DNA from: an uncultured Bacteroidales bacterium
GTDB taxonomy: Bacteria > Bacteroidota > Bacteroidia > Bacteroidales > UBA932
Length of the DNA stretch: 7,783 nucleotides
Assembly: GCA_934675095.1 (NCBI GenBank)
Contig: CAKUPC010000064.1
Location: 1-7,783, forward strand
Reading direction: 5' to 3'
Made by a program: the position numbers and the translations under genes. The first letter of the stretch is position 1, and each line of letters opens with the position of its first letter. The notes beneath the pieces are model-generated. The model was not told the DNA's origin. It did not search any database and was given only the letters and a program-made list of their open reading frames with translations. Positions 1 through 6,363 of the stretch are shown here, piece by piece.

Positions 1-1036
1 TGAGCTCGTAAGGCTTGTCGTCCATCTTCTCAATCCAGATTCCGTCGGCGTTAATCTTCGCCTTGATGTTGCGGTCGGCCGAGCAGCTTACTCCAAGTCC
101 GATAGGGCAGCTTGCGCCGAGGCGAGTAAGCCTGACCACGCGGACGTCATGCGCCATGTACTTGCCGCCGAACTGTGCTCCGAGCCCGATTTTGTGAGCC
201 TCTTCAAGGAGCTGTGCCTCAAGGTCAAGGTCACGGAATGCGCGGCCGGTCCCGTCTCCGGTTGTCGGGAGGGAGTCGTAGTAGTGGGTCGATGCGAGCT
301 TCACGGTGAGGAGGTTCTTCTCGGCCGAGGTGCCGCCGATGACGAACGCTATGTGATAAGGAGGGCAGGCGGCCGTTCCGAGGCTCCTCATCTTGGAAAC
401 GAGGAACGGGACGAGCGTACCCGGGTTCTGGATGCGGGCCTTGGTCTCCTGATAGAGATAGGTCTTGTTCGCGGAGCCGCCGCCCTTGGTGACCATCAGG
501 AAGCGGTACTCGTCGCCCTGAGTGGCCTCTATGTCAATCTGCGCCGGGAGGTTGCACTTGGTGTTCACCTCGTTGTACATATCGAGCGGCGCGTTCTGTG
601 AGTAGCGGAGATTCTCCTGGGTGTAGGTCTTATAGACTCCGAGGGATATGGCTTCCTCGTCCTCGAAACCGGTCCAGACCTGCTGTCCCTTTTCGCCGTG
701 CACGATTGCGGTTCCGGTGTCCTGACAGAGAGGCAGCTTGCCCTTGGCGGCCACCTCGGCGTTGCGAAGGAAGGTCAGGGCAACATACTTGTCGTTTGCC
801 GAGGCCTCAGGGTCGGAGAGAATCTTCGCGACCTGCTCGTTGTGGGAGCGGCGGAGAAGGAAGCTGACATCACGGAAGGCGGTGTTAGTCATGAGCGTAA
901 GAGCCTCAGGAGTGACCTTGAGAATTTTCTTTCCCTCGAATTCGGAAGTTGAGACAAGCTTCTCAGATTCCGGAATCTTGTAGTATTCAGTCTTGTCCTC
1001 GCCAAGCTGAAACATCGGTGCATATTTGAATTCCAT
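1..1036 (-). CDS. fumA: Class I fumarate hydratase (FumA/FumB type), N-terminal 345 residues, partial at window edge
   Basis: Catalyses the reversible hydration of fumarate to malate with an oxygen-sensitive [4Fe-4S] cluster, in the cytoplasm; in anaerobic Bacteroidales it serves the reductive malate-fumarate-succinate branch. The frame stays open from an ATG at 1034-1036 to the left edge, so only the start of a roughly 550-residue protein is present. The translation follows E. coli FumA nearly without gaps: TEYYKIP at 16-22, [18 protein letters not shown] at 75-92, the LCQDTGTA segment at 103-110, SQNAPLDMY at 146-154, GTAACPPYH at 220-228 and GVSCSADRN at 315-323. The three cluster cysteines fall at 104, 224 and 318, essentially the E. 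coli positions (105, 224, 318). The ATG was chosen because the similarity begins there and a good promoter sits just upstream. The missing part would hold the C-terminal domain. The symbol follows the E. coli homologue; family assignment is very secure. Confidence 0.96.
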   Translation of the reverse strand, partial: MEFKYAPMFQLGEDKTEYYKIPESEKLVSTSEFEGKKILKVTPEALTLMTNTAFRDVSFLLRRSHNEQVAKILSDPEASANDKYVALTFLRNAEVAAKGKLPLCQDTGTAIVHGEKGQQVWTGFEDEEAISLGVYKTYTQENLRYSQNAPLDMYNEVNTKCNLPAQIDIEATQGDEYRFLMVTKGGGSANKTYLYQETKARIQNPGTLVPFLVSKMRSLGTAACPPYHIAFVIGGTSAEKNLLTVKLASTHYYDSLPTTGDGTGRAFRDLDLEAQLLEEAHKIGLGAQFGGKYMAHDVRVVRLTRLGASCPIGLGVSCSADRNIKAKINADGIWIEKMDDKPYEL

Positions 1037-1050
1037 TGTCTTATAAATAT

Positions 1051-1081
1051 TAAATATATTTCGTATCACTTTCAACACAAA
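1051..1081 (-). promoter_or_regulatory. Bacteroidetes-type promoter of the fumarase gene
   Basis: On the minus strand, TTTG (1078-1081) is followed after 19 bases by TATATTTA (1051-1058). This matches the TTTG / TAnnTTTG consensus except for the last base. Transcription would start near 1046, giving an AT-rich leader of about 10 bases before the ATG and no Shine-Dalgarno, as is usual in this phylum. The box lies in the 57-base gap after murI, so fumarase need not depend on read-through. Confidence 0.6.
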
Positions 1082-1087
1082 GATTTG

Positions 1088-1130
1088 CCGGCTTCATTTC
1101 ATTCCGCCAGAAATGACATCAATAAGCCGG
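1088..1130. repeat. Nested inverted repeat spanning the murI stop codon
   Basis: Outer arms CCGGCTT (1088-1094) and AAGCCGG (1124-1130) enclose inner arms TCATTTC (1094-1100) and GAAATGA (1110-1116), with a 9-base loop and a 7-base bulge on one side. In the murI transcript this would fold over the last codons and the stop. No T-run follows on the minus strand, so it is not a standard intrinsic terminator; it may be an mRNA 3'-end structure or chance in GC-rich DNA. Confidence 0.4.
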
Positions 1131-2014
1131 TGAGCGACGGCTGGAGCGGGGTCGATGAAGCGGATGCGCTCCACCGACGAGCCGTCCCGCCCGGTCAGCG
1201 GATGCTCCGCAAGCAACTCCTCCGCGACCTTCTCCAGAACAGGAAGCAGGAACGGGTAGTGCGTGCAGCCCAGCACAATCGTGTCGGCCCCGGCCTCAAC
1301 AAGAGGCGCGAGACTCGCCCGGACGGTCGCTTCCGCAAGTTCCCCGTTCCACGAGGCGGACAAAGGTTTCCCTTCTGCCCGTTCCCCAGACCTGAGTCCC
1401 CTACCGGCCGAAGCCTCAACCGGTGCGGCATTTCCTGAGCACTCCGCCTCCGCGCTGCTCAGGAACAGGCAGCCTTTCTTATACCGGTCAGCAAGTCCGC
1501 TTCCCTCGACCAGTTCCACGAATCCGCGCCCGACCGACTCAACAATTTCAATGCCGTCCGACCACCGGTCCTTCATGTCGAGGTACTTGCTCCCGTGCAG
1601 CGTCCCCGCAGTGGCAAGCACGCCCACGACTCCGGTCCTCGTGGCAAGCGCCGCCGGCTTCACCGCCGGCTCCATCCCGATGAAGGGCACATGGTCCAGC
1701 CGCCCTCCTGTAATCTCCAGAACGCGCGTGGAAGGCGACGTCCCGTACTCCCGGCGCAGCGTGGCGATGGCCGCCGACGTCGCCGTGTTGCAGGCAATCA
1801 CAATCACTTCAGCTCCATGTCCCAGAAGAATCCCGGTAATCTCCCGCGAACGGCCGAGCACATATTCCGCCGATTTCTCTCCGTAAGGACAGTGAGCCGT
1901 GTCGGCATAATAGACAAACCGAGCCTCCGGGACAGCCCTTTCAAGCTCCCGAAGCACCGAAAGTCCGCCGACTCCCGAATCGAACACGCCGACAACAGTT
2001 TCCCGATTATCCAT
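1094..2014 (-). CDS. murI: Glutamate racemase
   Basis: Interconverts L- and D-glutamate without a cofactor, supplying D-glutamate for peptidoglycan; cytoplasmic. The 306-residue product shows the family motifs in order: FDSGVGGLSV at 11-20, YYADTAHCPYG at 35-45, IACNTATS at 73-80 with the first catalytic cysteine (75), and GCTHYPFL at 249-256 with the second (250). It is longer than the usual 265-280 residues. The excess sits in two loops: about residues 91-109, and about 183-226, the latter rich in Ala, Gly, Ser and Glu and with no visible motif. Both catalytic halves are intact and the frame is unbroken, so the enzyme is probably active. The start at 2012-2014 precedes the FDSGVGG strand by the normal distance. 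It lies 169 bases after anSME on the same strand and has its own promoter-like boxes. Identification is secure; the role of the insertions is unknown. Confidence 0.96.
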   Translation of the reverse strand: MDNRETVVGVFDSGVGGLSVLRELERAVPEARFVYYADTAHCPYGEKSAEYVLGRSREITGILLGHGAEVIVIACNTATSAAIATLRREYGTSPSTRVLEITGGRLDHVPFIGMEPAVKPAALATRTGVVGVLATAGTLHGSKYLDMKDRWSDGIEIVESVGRGFVELVEGSGLADRYKKGCLFLSSAEAECSGNAAPVEASAGRGLRSGERAEGKPLSASWNGELAEATVRASLAPLVEAGADTIVLGCTHYPFLLPVLEKVAEELLAEHPLTGRDGSSVERIRFIDPAPAVAHRLIDVISGGMK

Positions 2015-2037
2015 ATCCGTTCAGCCAAAGAAATCTT

Positions 2038-2070
2038 CAAAAATAAATCCCATATCCGAGGCATCCCAAA
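2038..2070 (-). promoter_or_regulatory. Bacteroidetes-type promoter of murI
   Basis: Minus strand: TTTG (2067-2070), a 21-base spacer, then a perfect TAnnTTTG box, TATTTTTG (2038-2045). The start of transcription would be near 2032, giving a leader of about 18 bases. A second perfect TATTTTTG lies upstream at 2117-2124, but its -33 region is poorer. Just upstream of that box is the palindrome CGAAATAATTTCG (2125-2137), so a second promoter or a regulated one is possible. Confidence 0.55.
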
Positions 2071-2183
2071 GGCACGGACATAAAAACATCCCGCCCGCAA
2101 GGATTGCAAAAGAGCACAAAAATACGAAATAATTTCGGGAAAGCGAATCCTATGTCCCCGAAACTGTCGGCATTGCGCTCCGG

Positions 2184-3473
2184 TCATTTTGCAGCCGCCC
2201 TCATGCGTGCCCACGGGATAATCGCAGCAGGGGCGGTTTCGTCCTTCAGTAATTCCTTCATCCTGTCCATATACGGAGCGACGTGCCCGAAGAACATCCC
2301 GTAGCCCTCACACAGGACATTCAGCCCGGTTTCGCCCGACTCGGTCCTGCTGAAGCGGTGCTTGGGGCATTCCCCATGGCAGGCGAACCACCACCGGCAC
2401 CGCGCACATTTCGACGGCAGTCCGTTGCGCTTGTCTATTCCGAAGGCGAACTGCCTTTCCGAGGTCATCAGTTCACGCAGCGGAGTCTCGAAGATGTTTC
2501 CGAGACGGTATTCTGGATAGACGAAATGGTCGCAGGGGTAGAGGTCTCCGTTATGCTCCACGACGGCGTTCCCTCCGCAGGTCTCGGCATAGGCACAGGT
2601 TCCCGGCACAGCTCCGCACCAGGAGGCGAGCGTGCAGTCGAAAAGGTTCACGAAGACATTGCCGACATCGTTGCACACCCATTTGTCGAAAATTTCGCAC
2701 ATGAACCTGCCGAACTCCCTCGGGCGCACTGACCACGGAGCAATCTCCGCACCCTCCTCATCGGGAGACACGATGAACGGTCTCGCCCCACGCACCGGCC
2801 GTCCCGAAGGCCGCCGAGGCCACTTCACGTGCTCAACCACCGGCATGAACTGCATGAAGCGCGTTCCGAGTCCCTTCAGGAAGGCATAGACCTCCTCACC
2901 CCTGCCCTCGCTGGCCCTGTTGATGGTGGACATCGTGTTGTATTCCACCCCATATTTATAGAGCAGGCCTATCCCGCGCATGACCTTGGCGAAAGTCGGA
3001 GCGCCGCCCTTGTCCTTGCGGAACTTGTCGTGTATGTCCTCCGGCCCGTCAATGGATATTCCTATCAGGAAGCCGTTGTCCCGGAAAAATTCCGCCGCCT
3101 CCGGAGTAATCAGAGTTCCGTTGGTCTGCAATGTGTTGAGTATATTTTTCCCCGCCCCGTATTTTTTCTCAAATTCCACGGCCTTCCGGTAGAAGTCAAG
3201 CCCGAGCACAAGCGGTTCTCCTCCGTGCCAGTTGAAGCAGATGTCATGTCCGTCGTTCGCCCCGATATATTCCCGTATGCACTTTTCCAGCATTTCCTCA
3301 CTCATCCTCGGCTCGCGTCCGCCGTAAAGTTCCGCCTTGTCGAGGTAGTAGCAGTAGTGGCAGTCCAGATGGCACAGCGAACCTGCTGGCTTGAACATGA
3401 GATTGAACGAAAGCGGCCCGGTCATGCGCACCGCGTCGGAAAATGTGAGGCTGTCCTTGAATGTATGTGGCAT
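2184..3473 (-). CDS. chuR: Anaerobic sulfatase-maturating enzyme (radical SAM/SPASM)
   Basis: Converts the active-site Cys or Ser of type I sulfatases to formylglycine without oxygen; cytoplasmic, acting before sulfatase export. The 429-residue product has the radical SAM CX3CX2C motif (Cys 34, 38, 41) and NWHGGEPL at 81-88 for SAM binding. QTNGT at 116-120 and ISIDGP at 139-144 are typical of anSME. The SPASM region carries Cys 280 and 286, then Cys-Asp at 314-315. Cys 356, 359, 365, 369 and 388 have almost exactly the spacing of the clostridial enzyme's auxiliary cluster ligands, and Asp315 would be its general-base Asp. About 30 extra residues (219-250) rich in Pro and Arg interrupt the middle. 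No sulfatase gene is visible here, so it must act on distant substrates, as expected in mucin- or glycosaminoglycan-using Bacteroidales. It starts with ATG at 3471-3473. Other SPASM maturases are the alternative, but the motif set favours anSME. The symbol follows B. thetaiotaomicron usage. Confidence 0.92.
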   Translation of the reverse strand: MPHTFKDSLTFSDAVRMTGPLSFNLMFKPAGSLCHLDCHYCYYLDKAELYGGREPRMSEEMLEKCIREYIGANDGHDICFNWHGGEPLVLGLDFYRKAVEFEKKYGAGKNILNTLQTNGTLITPEAAEFFRDNGFLIGISIDGPEDIHDKFRKDKGGAPTFAKVMRGIGLLYKYGVEYNTMSTINRASEGRGEEVYAFLKGLGTRFMQFMPVVEHVKWPRRPSGRPVRGARPFIVSPDEEGAEIAPWSVRPREFGRFMCEIFDKWVCNDVGNVFVNLFDCTLASWCGAVPGTCAYAETCGGNAVVEHNGDLYPCDHFVYPEYRLGNIFETPLRELMTSERQFAFGIDKRNGLPSKCARCRWWFACHGECPKHRFSRTESGETGLNVLCEGYGMFFGHVAPYMDRMKELLKDETAPAAIIPWARMRAAAK

Positions 3474-3524
3474 AAATTTTACCGTTGAAAGAGATTGCTG
3501 ATGATTCGTATGGATTTATTGCGC

Positions 3525-3556
3525 CAAAAGTACACAAAAACATCGGTTTTATGAAA
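3525..3556 (-). promoter_or_regulatory. Bacteroidetes-type promoter of the anSME gene
   Basis: Minus strand: TTTC (3553-3556, three of four bases of the -33 box), 20 bases, then a perfect TAnnTTTG box, TACTTTTG (3525-3532). Transcription would start near 3520, leaving a leader of about 46 bases before the ATG at 3471-3473. Confidence 0.55.
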
Positions 3557-3575
3557 ATAATCCCGAATTTTGACA

Positions 3576-3604
3576 CATTTTGCGAAGTACCATTTTGCGA
3601 AGTA
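3576..3604. repeat. Tandem direct repeat, 14 bp unit, period 15
   Basis: CATTTTGCGAAGTA occurs at 3576-3589 and again, without mismatch, at 3591-3604, separated by a single C. It lies between the two divergent promoters. It may be a pair of regulator half-sites or a recent slippage duplication; the sequence does not decide. Confidence 0.9.
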
Positions 3605-3615
3605 TGAGGATGCCT

Positions 3616-3641
3616 GAATATGTAAAACGGAATATGTAAAA
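3616..3641. repeat. Tandem direct repeat, 12 bp unit, period 14
   Basis: GAATATGTAAAA occurs at 3616-3627 and identically at 3630-3641. It begins 12 bases after the 15-bp-period repeat and ends about 28 bases before the -33 box of the DXS-like gene, in a position suited to an activator or repressor of that promoter. The function is inferred from position only. Confidence 0.9.
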
Positions 3642-3668
3642 ATGGTAAGGATTTCCGCTTTCGGGATA

Positions 3669-3699
3669 TTTCGTCATCCGGAGCATTGCATTATCTTTG
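3669..3699 (+). promoter_or_regulatory. Bacteroidetes-type promoter of the DXS-like gene
   Basis: TTTC (3669-3672, three of four bases of the -33 box), 19 bases, then a perfect TAnnTTTG box, TATCTTTG (3692-3699), followed by C as is common in Bacteroidales. Transcription would start near 3704, giving a leader of about 20 bases. A TTG codon at 3697-3699 lies inside the -7 box and is upstream of any transcript, so it cannot be the start codon of the downstream gene. Confidence 0.75.
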
Positions 3700-3723
3700 C
3701 ATCGTGAAAAAAATATAAGATAT

Positions 3724-5481
3724 ATGATACTTGAAGGAATTAAATCGCCCGCGGATGTCAAGAAGCTTGATGCGGCCGGGCTTGAAACTCTCGCCACGGA
3801 AGTGCGCAACGCTTTGATTGACAAGCTGTCGGCTCATGGAGGTCATGTCGGGCCGAATCTCGGAATGGTGGAGGCTACGGTCGCGCTGCACTATGTTTTC
3901 GACTCGCCGAAGGACAAGTTCGTGTTCGACGTCTCGCACCAGTCCTACGCGCACAAGATGCTCACGGGCAGGGCGGAGGCGTTCACGAACCCGAGCAAAT
4001 ATGACGAGGTTTCGGGCTACAGCGAACCTCTGGAAAGTCCTCACGACTGGTTCATGGTCGGGCACACATCGACTTCGGTCAGCCTCGCCCTCGGGCTTGC
4101 TAAGGCGCGGGACATCAAGGGCGAAGGAGGCAATGTCGTCGCGGTCATCGGAGACGGGTCGCTCAGCGGAGGCGAGGCCTTCGAGGGGCTGGACAATGCA
4201 GGGGAATACGGAACGAACCTCATAGTGGTGGTGAATGACAACGAGATGTCCATCGCGGAGAATCACGGCGGCCTCTACGGCTCGCTCGCGGAACTGCGCA
4301 GGACCGGCGGCAAGGCAGAGAACAACTATTTCAAGGCACTCGGGCTGGACTATGTGTATGTTGAGGAGGGCAATGACATCCAGGCGCTCATCGCCGCCTT
4401 CCGCAGCGTCAAGGACAGCACGCATCCGGTTGCGGTGCACATCCACACGCTCAAGGGCAAGGGCTACAAGTTCGCCGAGGAGCAGAAGGAGCGCTTCCAC
4501 TGGAGCATGCCTTTCTACAAGGAGACGGGCATCGTGAAGCCGTGCGGCGGCGGAGAAAGCTGGAGCGAGATTCTCGGACAGGACCTGATGCGCAGGATTC
4601 ACGAGAACCCGCAGGTGGTGGTGATGCACGCGGCCGTGCCTGCCGGAATAGGCTTCGGGCCGGAGCGCAGGAAGGTGGCCGGGAAGCAGTTCATTGACGT
4701 GGGAATCGCTGAGGAGAATGCCGTTGCCATGGCCTCAGGGCTCGCGAAGGGAGGTGCGCGGCCGATTTTCAGCACGCACAGCACCTTCATCCAGCGCACC
4801 TACGACCAGCTCTCGCAGGACCTGTGCGTGAACAACAACCCGGCCGTACTGCTCATCACCATGGCCGGTGCAGACGGGATGAATGACACGACGCACCTCT
4901 GCATCTTCGACATCCCGCTCATGAGCAACATCCCTAATCTGGTCTATCTCGCCCCGACCTGCAAAGAGGAATACTACAGGATGATGGACTGGGCTGTCGC
5001 TCAGACTTCGCATCCGGTCGCGCTGCGCATCCCGAACTCGGTGGTTTCCCGCCCTGACGTCGAGTTCGACGGCGACTACAGCCAGCTGAACCGCTACAAG
5101 GTTGATCACTACGGGAGCAGGGTGGCAATCATCGGACTTGGAGACAGTTTTGCGACTGCGCAGCAGGTGGCAGAGCTTCTTTCCAAGAGCGAAATTGACG
5201 CGACTCTGGTGAATCCGCGCTATGCCACCGGACTGGACACGGAGCTGCTGGAGGATTTCAAGGCCGGGCACGAGCTTGTGGTCACGATTGAGAACGGCGT
5301 TCTGGACGGAGGCTTCGGAGAGAAGATTGCCCGCCATTACGGTCCGTCCGCCATGAAGGTTCTCTGCAAGGGTCTGCGCAAGGAGTTCTACGACCGCGTC
5401 TCCTACGACGAACTCGCCATCCGTAACCGCATCACCCCGCAGCTCATCGCCGAGGACATCATCGCCGCACTCGAAAAATAG
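3724..5481 (+). CDS. DXS-family thiamine-diphosphate enzyme (1-deoxy-D-xylulose-5-phosphate synthase-like), short variant
   Basis: A 585-residue ThDP enzyme of the DXS/transketolase superfamily. True DXS condenses pyruvate with glyceraldehyde-3-phosphate for isoprenoids, thiamine and pyridoxal. Family motifs: GGHVGPNLG at 39-47, SHQSYAHK with His72 at 71-78, GDG at 143-145 and NDNEMS at 171-176 (Mg-ThDP), and Glu330 in IAEEN for cofactor activation; the C-terminal transketolase-type domain is present. Differences from E. coli DXS: it is shorter (585 versus 620), with the roughly 40-residue segment after NDNEMSI reduced to a short loop; the AEQH motif reads AEEN; and at the G3P site Arg420 aligns with Met380 and Asp427 with Asn387, while His431 (His391) and the RxP arginine (435) remain. 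The ATG at 3724 is chosen over an in-frame TTG at 3697, which lies in the promoter. It is monocistronic, with a strong terminator 110 bases downstream. Automated annotation would call it dxs; I regard the family as certain and the DXS reaction as unproven. Confidence 0.85.
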   Translation: MILEGIKSPADVKKLDAAGLETLATEVRNALIDKLSAHGGHVGPNLGMVEATVALHYVFDSPKDKFVFDVSHQSYAHKMLTGRAEAFTNPSKYDEVSGYSEPLESPHDWFMVGHTSTSVSLALGLAKARDIKGEGGNVVAVIGDGSLSGGEAFEGLDNAGEYGTNLIVVVNDNEMSIAENHGGLYGSLAELRRTGGKAENNYFKALGLDYVYVEEGNDIQALIAAFRSVKDSTHPVAVHIHTLKGKGYKFAEEQKERFHWSMPFYKETGIVKPCGGGESWSEILGQDLMRRIHENPQVVVMHAAVPAGIGFGPERRKVAGKQFIDVGIAEENAVAMASGLAKGGARPIFSTHSTFIQRTYDQLSQDLCVNNNPAVLLITMAGADGMNDTTHLCIFDIPLMSNIPNLVYLAPTCKEEYYRMMDWAVAQTSHPVALRIPNSVVSRPDVEFDGDYSQLNRYKVDHYGSRVAIIGLGDSFATAQQVAELLSKSEIDATLVNPRYATGLDTELLEDFKAGHELVVTIENGVLDGGFGEKIARHYGPSAMKVLCKGLRKEFYDRVSYDELAIRNRITPQLIAEDIIAALEK

Positions 5482-5590
5482 CAAGTTCAGACGTTTTTTC
5501 CGACGGCGTTTTTTCAGCGGCTGTTTTGTAGAGAACTTTGAGTAATTCTCTGCAAATCTGAGGGTTACACATTAGTCTCGCCACATTTCA

Positions 5591-5624
5591 TCCGGAAAGT
5601 TTGCACAAACTTTCCGGATTTTTT
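5591..5624 (+). terminator. Strong intrinsic terminator of the DXS-like gene
   Basis: Perfect inverted repeat TCCGGAAAGTTTG (5591-5603) and CAAACTTTCCGGA (5606-5618), giving a stem of about 12 bp closed by GCAC, followed directly by six T (5619-5624). On the minus strand no T-run follows the stem, so it acts on plus-strand transcripts. It isolates the DXS-like gene from the three-gene operon downstream. Confidence 0.92.
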
Positions 5625-5668
5625 GTTTTCAAACCGGCCTCTCGCGATGCCCTGTGGGCGATTATGTC

Positions 5669-5703
5669 AATTAGCCGCTGAATATTTCATTCAACGGCTA
5701 ATT
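5669..5703. repeat. Long imperfect palindrome between terminator and toxin operon
   Basis: Arms AATTAGCCG (5669-5677) and CGGCTAATT (5695-5703) pair perfectly. After one C/A mismatch a further 5 bp (TGAAT and ATTCA) pair, around an ATTTC loop. There is no T-run on either side, so it is a poor terminator. It sits near where composition changes, so it may be a boundary or end of an inserted segment, or a protein-binding site. Confidence 0.7.
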
Positions 5704-5799
5704 CTTCGTTGCTTTGCAGTCAGATTAAAAATATTGTCTTTATAGATGAAATTCAAATGAAAAGATTAGAACTTGGACACTTTATTGTGCTTAACAAAA

Positions 5800-5814
5800 A
5801 AGTGAAGTTCACTT
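5800..5814. promoter_or_regulatory. Candidate operator: perfect palindrome over the -33 box of the toxin operon
   Basis: AAGTGAA-G-TTCACTT is a perfect 7-1-7 inverted repeat centred on 5807. Its right arm overlaps the -33 box CTTG (5812-5815) of the operon promoter, so a bound dimer would block the polymerase. XRE/HigA-type antitoxins bind such palindromes and repress their own operons; the 6364-6747 product is the obvious candidate binder. The half ACTTGG recurs at 5771-5776, 40 bases upstream. Confidence 0.6.
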
Positions 5815-5843
5815 GGTATTGTAAAAAAAACAGATTATATTTG
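5812..5843 (+). promoter_or_regulatory. Bacteroidetes-type promoter of the toxin-antitoxin-chaperone operon
   Basis: CTTG (5812-5815), a 20-base spacer, then a perfect TAnnTTTG box, TATATTTG (5836-5843), followed by C. Transcription would start around 5848-5850. That is only about 5 bases before the first ATG of the toxin gene (5854) and about 14 before the second (5863), so the first gene may be read from a near-leaderless message. Confidence 0.72.
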
Positions 5844-5853
5844 CGGTCACGAA

Positions 5854-6357
5854 ATGGATGGTATGGGAAAGTTGGAGCTTGTGTTGGAAACTGAAAAGGT
5901 CAGTATGTATTCACCGAGGCATGATGGAGAAGAACAGAATGAGTTCAGGAAGTTTCTGCTTGCAAATCAGTCCCACGAGCATCCGCAACTGAAGAAATTC
6001 TTCGGTGCAATACTTTCTGTTATCGAGAAAATGGGCGAGACAGGTGCCCTGGAACGGTATTTCCGTCCGGAAGGAGGAAATGTCAAGGCTCTTCCAACAT
6101 ATATCGACATCCCGAGGATGGACAGAAAGATTGGAAAGATGAGACTATATTGCCTTAGGCTTTCTGACAGAATGTTGATTTTGGGCGGCGGTGCCGTGAC
6201 GACATCGCAGTCGTATGAGGAAGACTCCGTCCTCCTTGCGATTATCGGAGACTTGCGTGATATTGAACGCCACATAAAGGCAATCATTAAACAAGCCGGC
6301 ACAGATTACGAGGATTTTGACGCCATCAGGCAAATTGTAGAAACCATTGCTATATAA
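5854..6357 (+). CDS. Probable RelE/HigB-like toxin of a toxin-antitoxin-chaperone system
   Basis: First gene of a three-gene operon. The family is inferred from context and a core pattern rather than a decisive motif. Residues 44-80 carry a helix pair with a GETGALERYFRPEG element. After a short linker, the basic segment 88-113 (DRKIGKMRLYC, then RMLILGGG) resembles the RelE/HigB core, where a KxRxxY strand is followed by a hydrophobic strand and a glycine turn. A terminal helix (132-147) follows. RelE-type toxins cut mRNA on the ribosome; that activity here is an inference. At 167 residues it exceeds the usual 90-120, with about 40 extra N-terminal residues. ATG 5854 gives the longest form, but ATG 5863 (Met4) fits better with a transcript start near 5849. 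Six bases separate it from the antitoxin. Alternative: an uncharacterised partner protein unrelated to RelE. Confidence 0.65.
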   Translation: MDGMGKLELVLETEKVSMYSPRHDGEEQNEFRKFLLANQSHEHPQLKKFFGAILSVIEKMGETGALERYFRPEGGNVKALPTYIDIPRMDRKIGKMRLYCLRLSDRMLILGGGAVTTSQSYEEDSVLLAIIGDLRDIERHIKAIIKQAGTDYEDFDAIRQIVETIAI

Positions 6358-6363
6358 TATCTT

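Larger units (their letters stand above)
5482..5799. other. Intergenic region between the DXS-like gene and the toxin operon
   Basis: No convincing gene. After the stop come two similar T-rich stretches (T6 runs near 5494-5499 and 5509-5514) and a weak hairpin with arms AGAGAA (5530-5535) and TTCTCT (5546-5551). The strong terminator, a second long palindrome and an AT-rich approach to the toxin promoter follow. Base composition drops from GC-rich to AT-rich after the terminator, so the left edge of the transferred-looking segment probably lies between about 5625 and 5710. Confidence 0.6.

Noticed and set aside
149..601. Plus-strand open frame of 150 codons within the fumarase region
   Set aside because: It lies opposite a near-perfect FumA-like coding sequence; no promoter and no family resemblance.
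2184..3473. Reading the radical SAM protein as a peptide (RiPP) maturase with SPASM domain
   Set aside because: The auxiliary cysteine spacing (356, 359, 365, 369, 388), the Cys-Asp pair at 314-315 and the IDGP and QTNGT motifs fit anSME, and no precursor peptide is visible nearby.
2829..3488. Plus-strand open frame of 219 codons across the anSME gene
   Set aside because: Antisense to the radical SAM motif region; the translation shows nothing recognisable.
3691..4629. Long minus-strand open frame (312 codons) opposite the DXS-like gene
   Set aside because: It runs antisense to a gene with clear family motifs, its translation has no recognisable domain, and it exists because of the GC-rich third positions of the real gene.
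4735..5484. Minus-strand open frame of 249 codons opposite the end of the DXS-like gene
   Set aside because: Antisense shadow of the ThDP enzyme; low-complexity Val/Arg/His composition and no motif.
5482..5590. Possible small RNA or early terminator from the two T6 runs after the DXS-like gene
   Set aside because: The stems before the T-runs are only about 3 bp and no promoter is visible; the strong terminator at 5591 explains the region better.
5709..5894. Small frame of 61 codons just upstream of the toxin gene
   Set aside because: It spans the operator and promoter of the operon and overlaps the toxin start in another frame; no promoter of its own and no motif.
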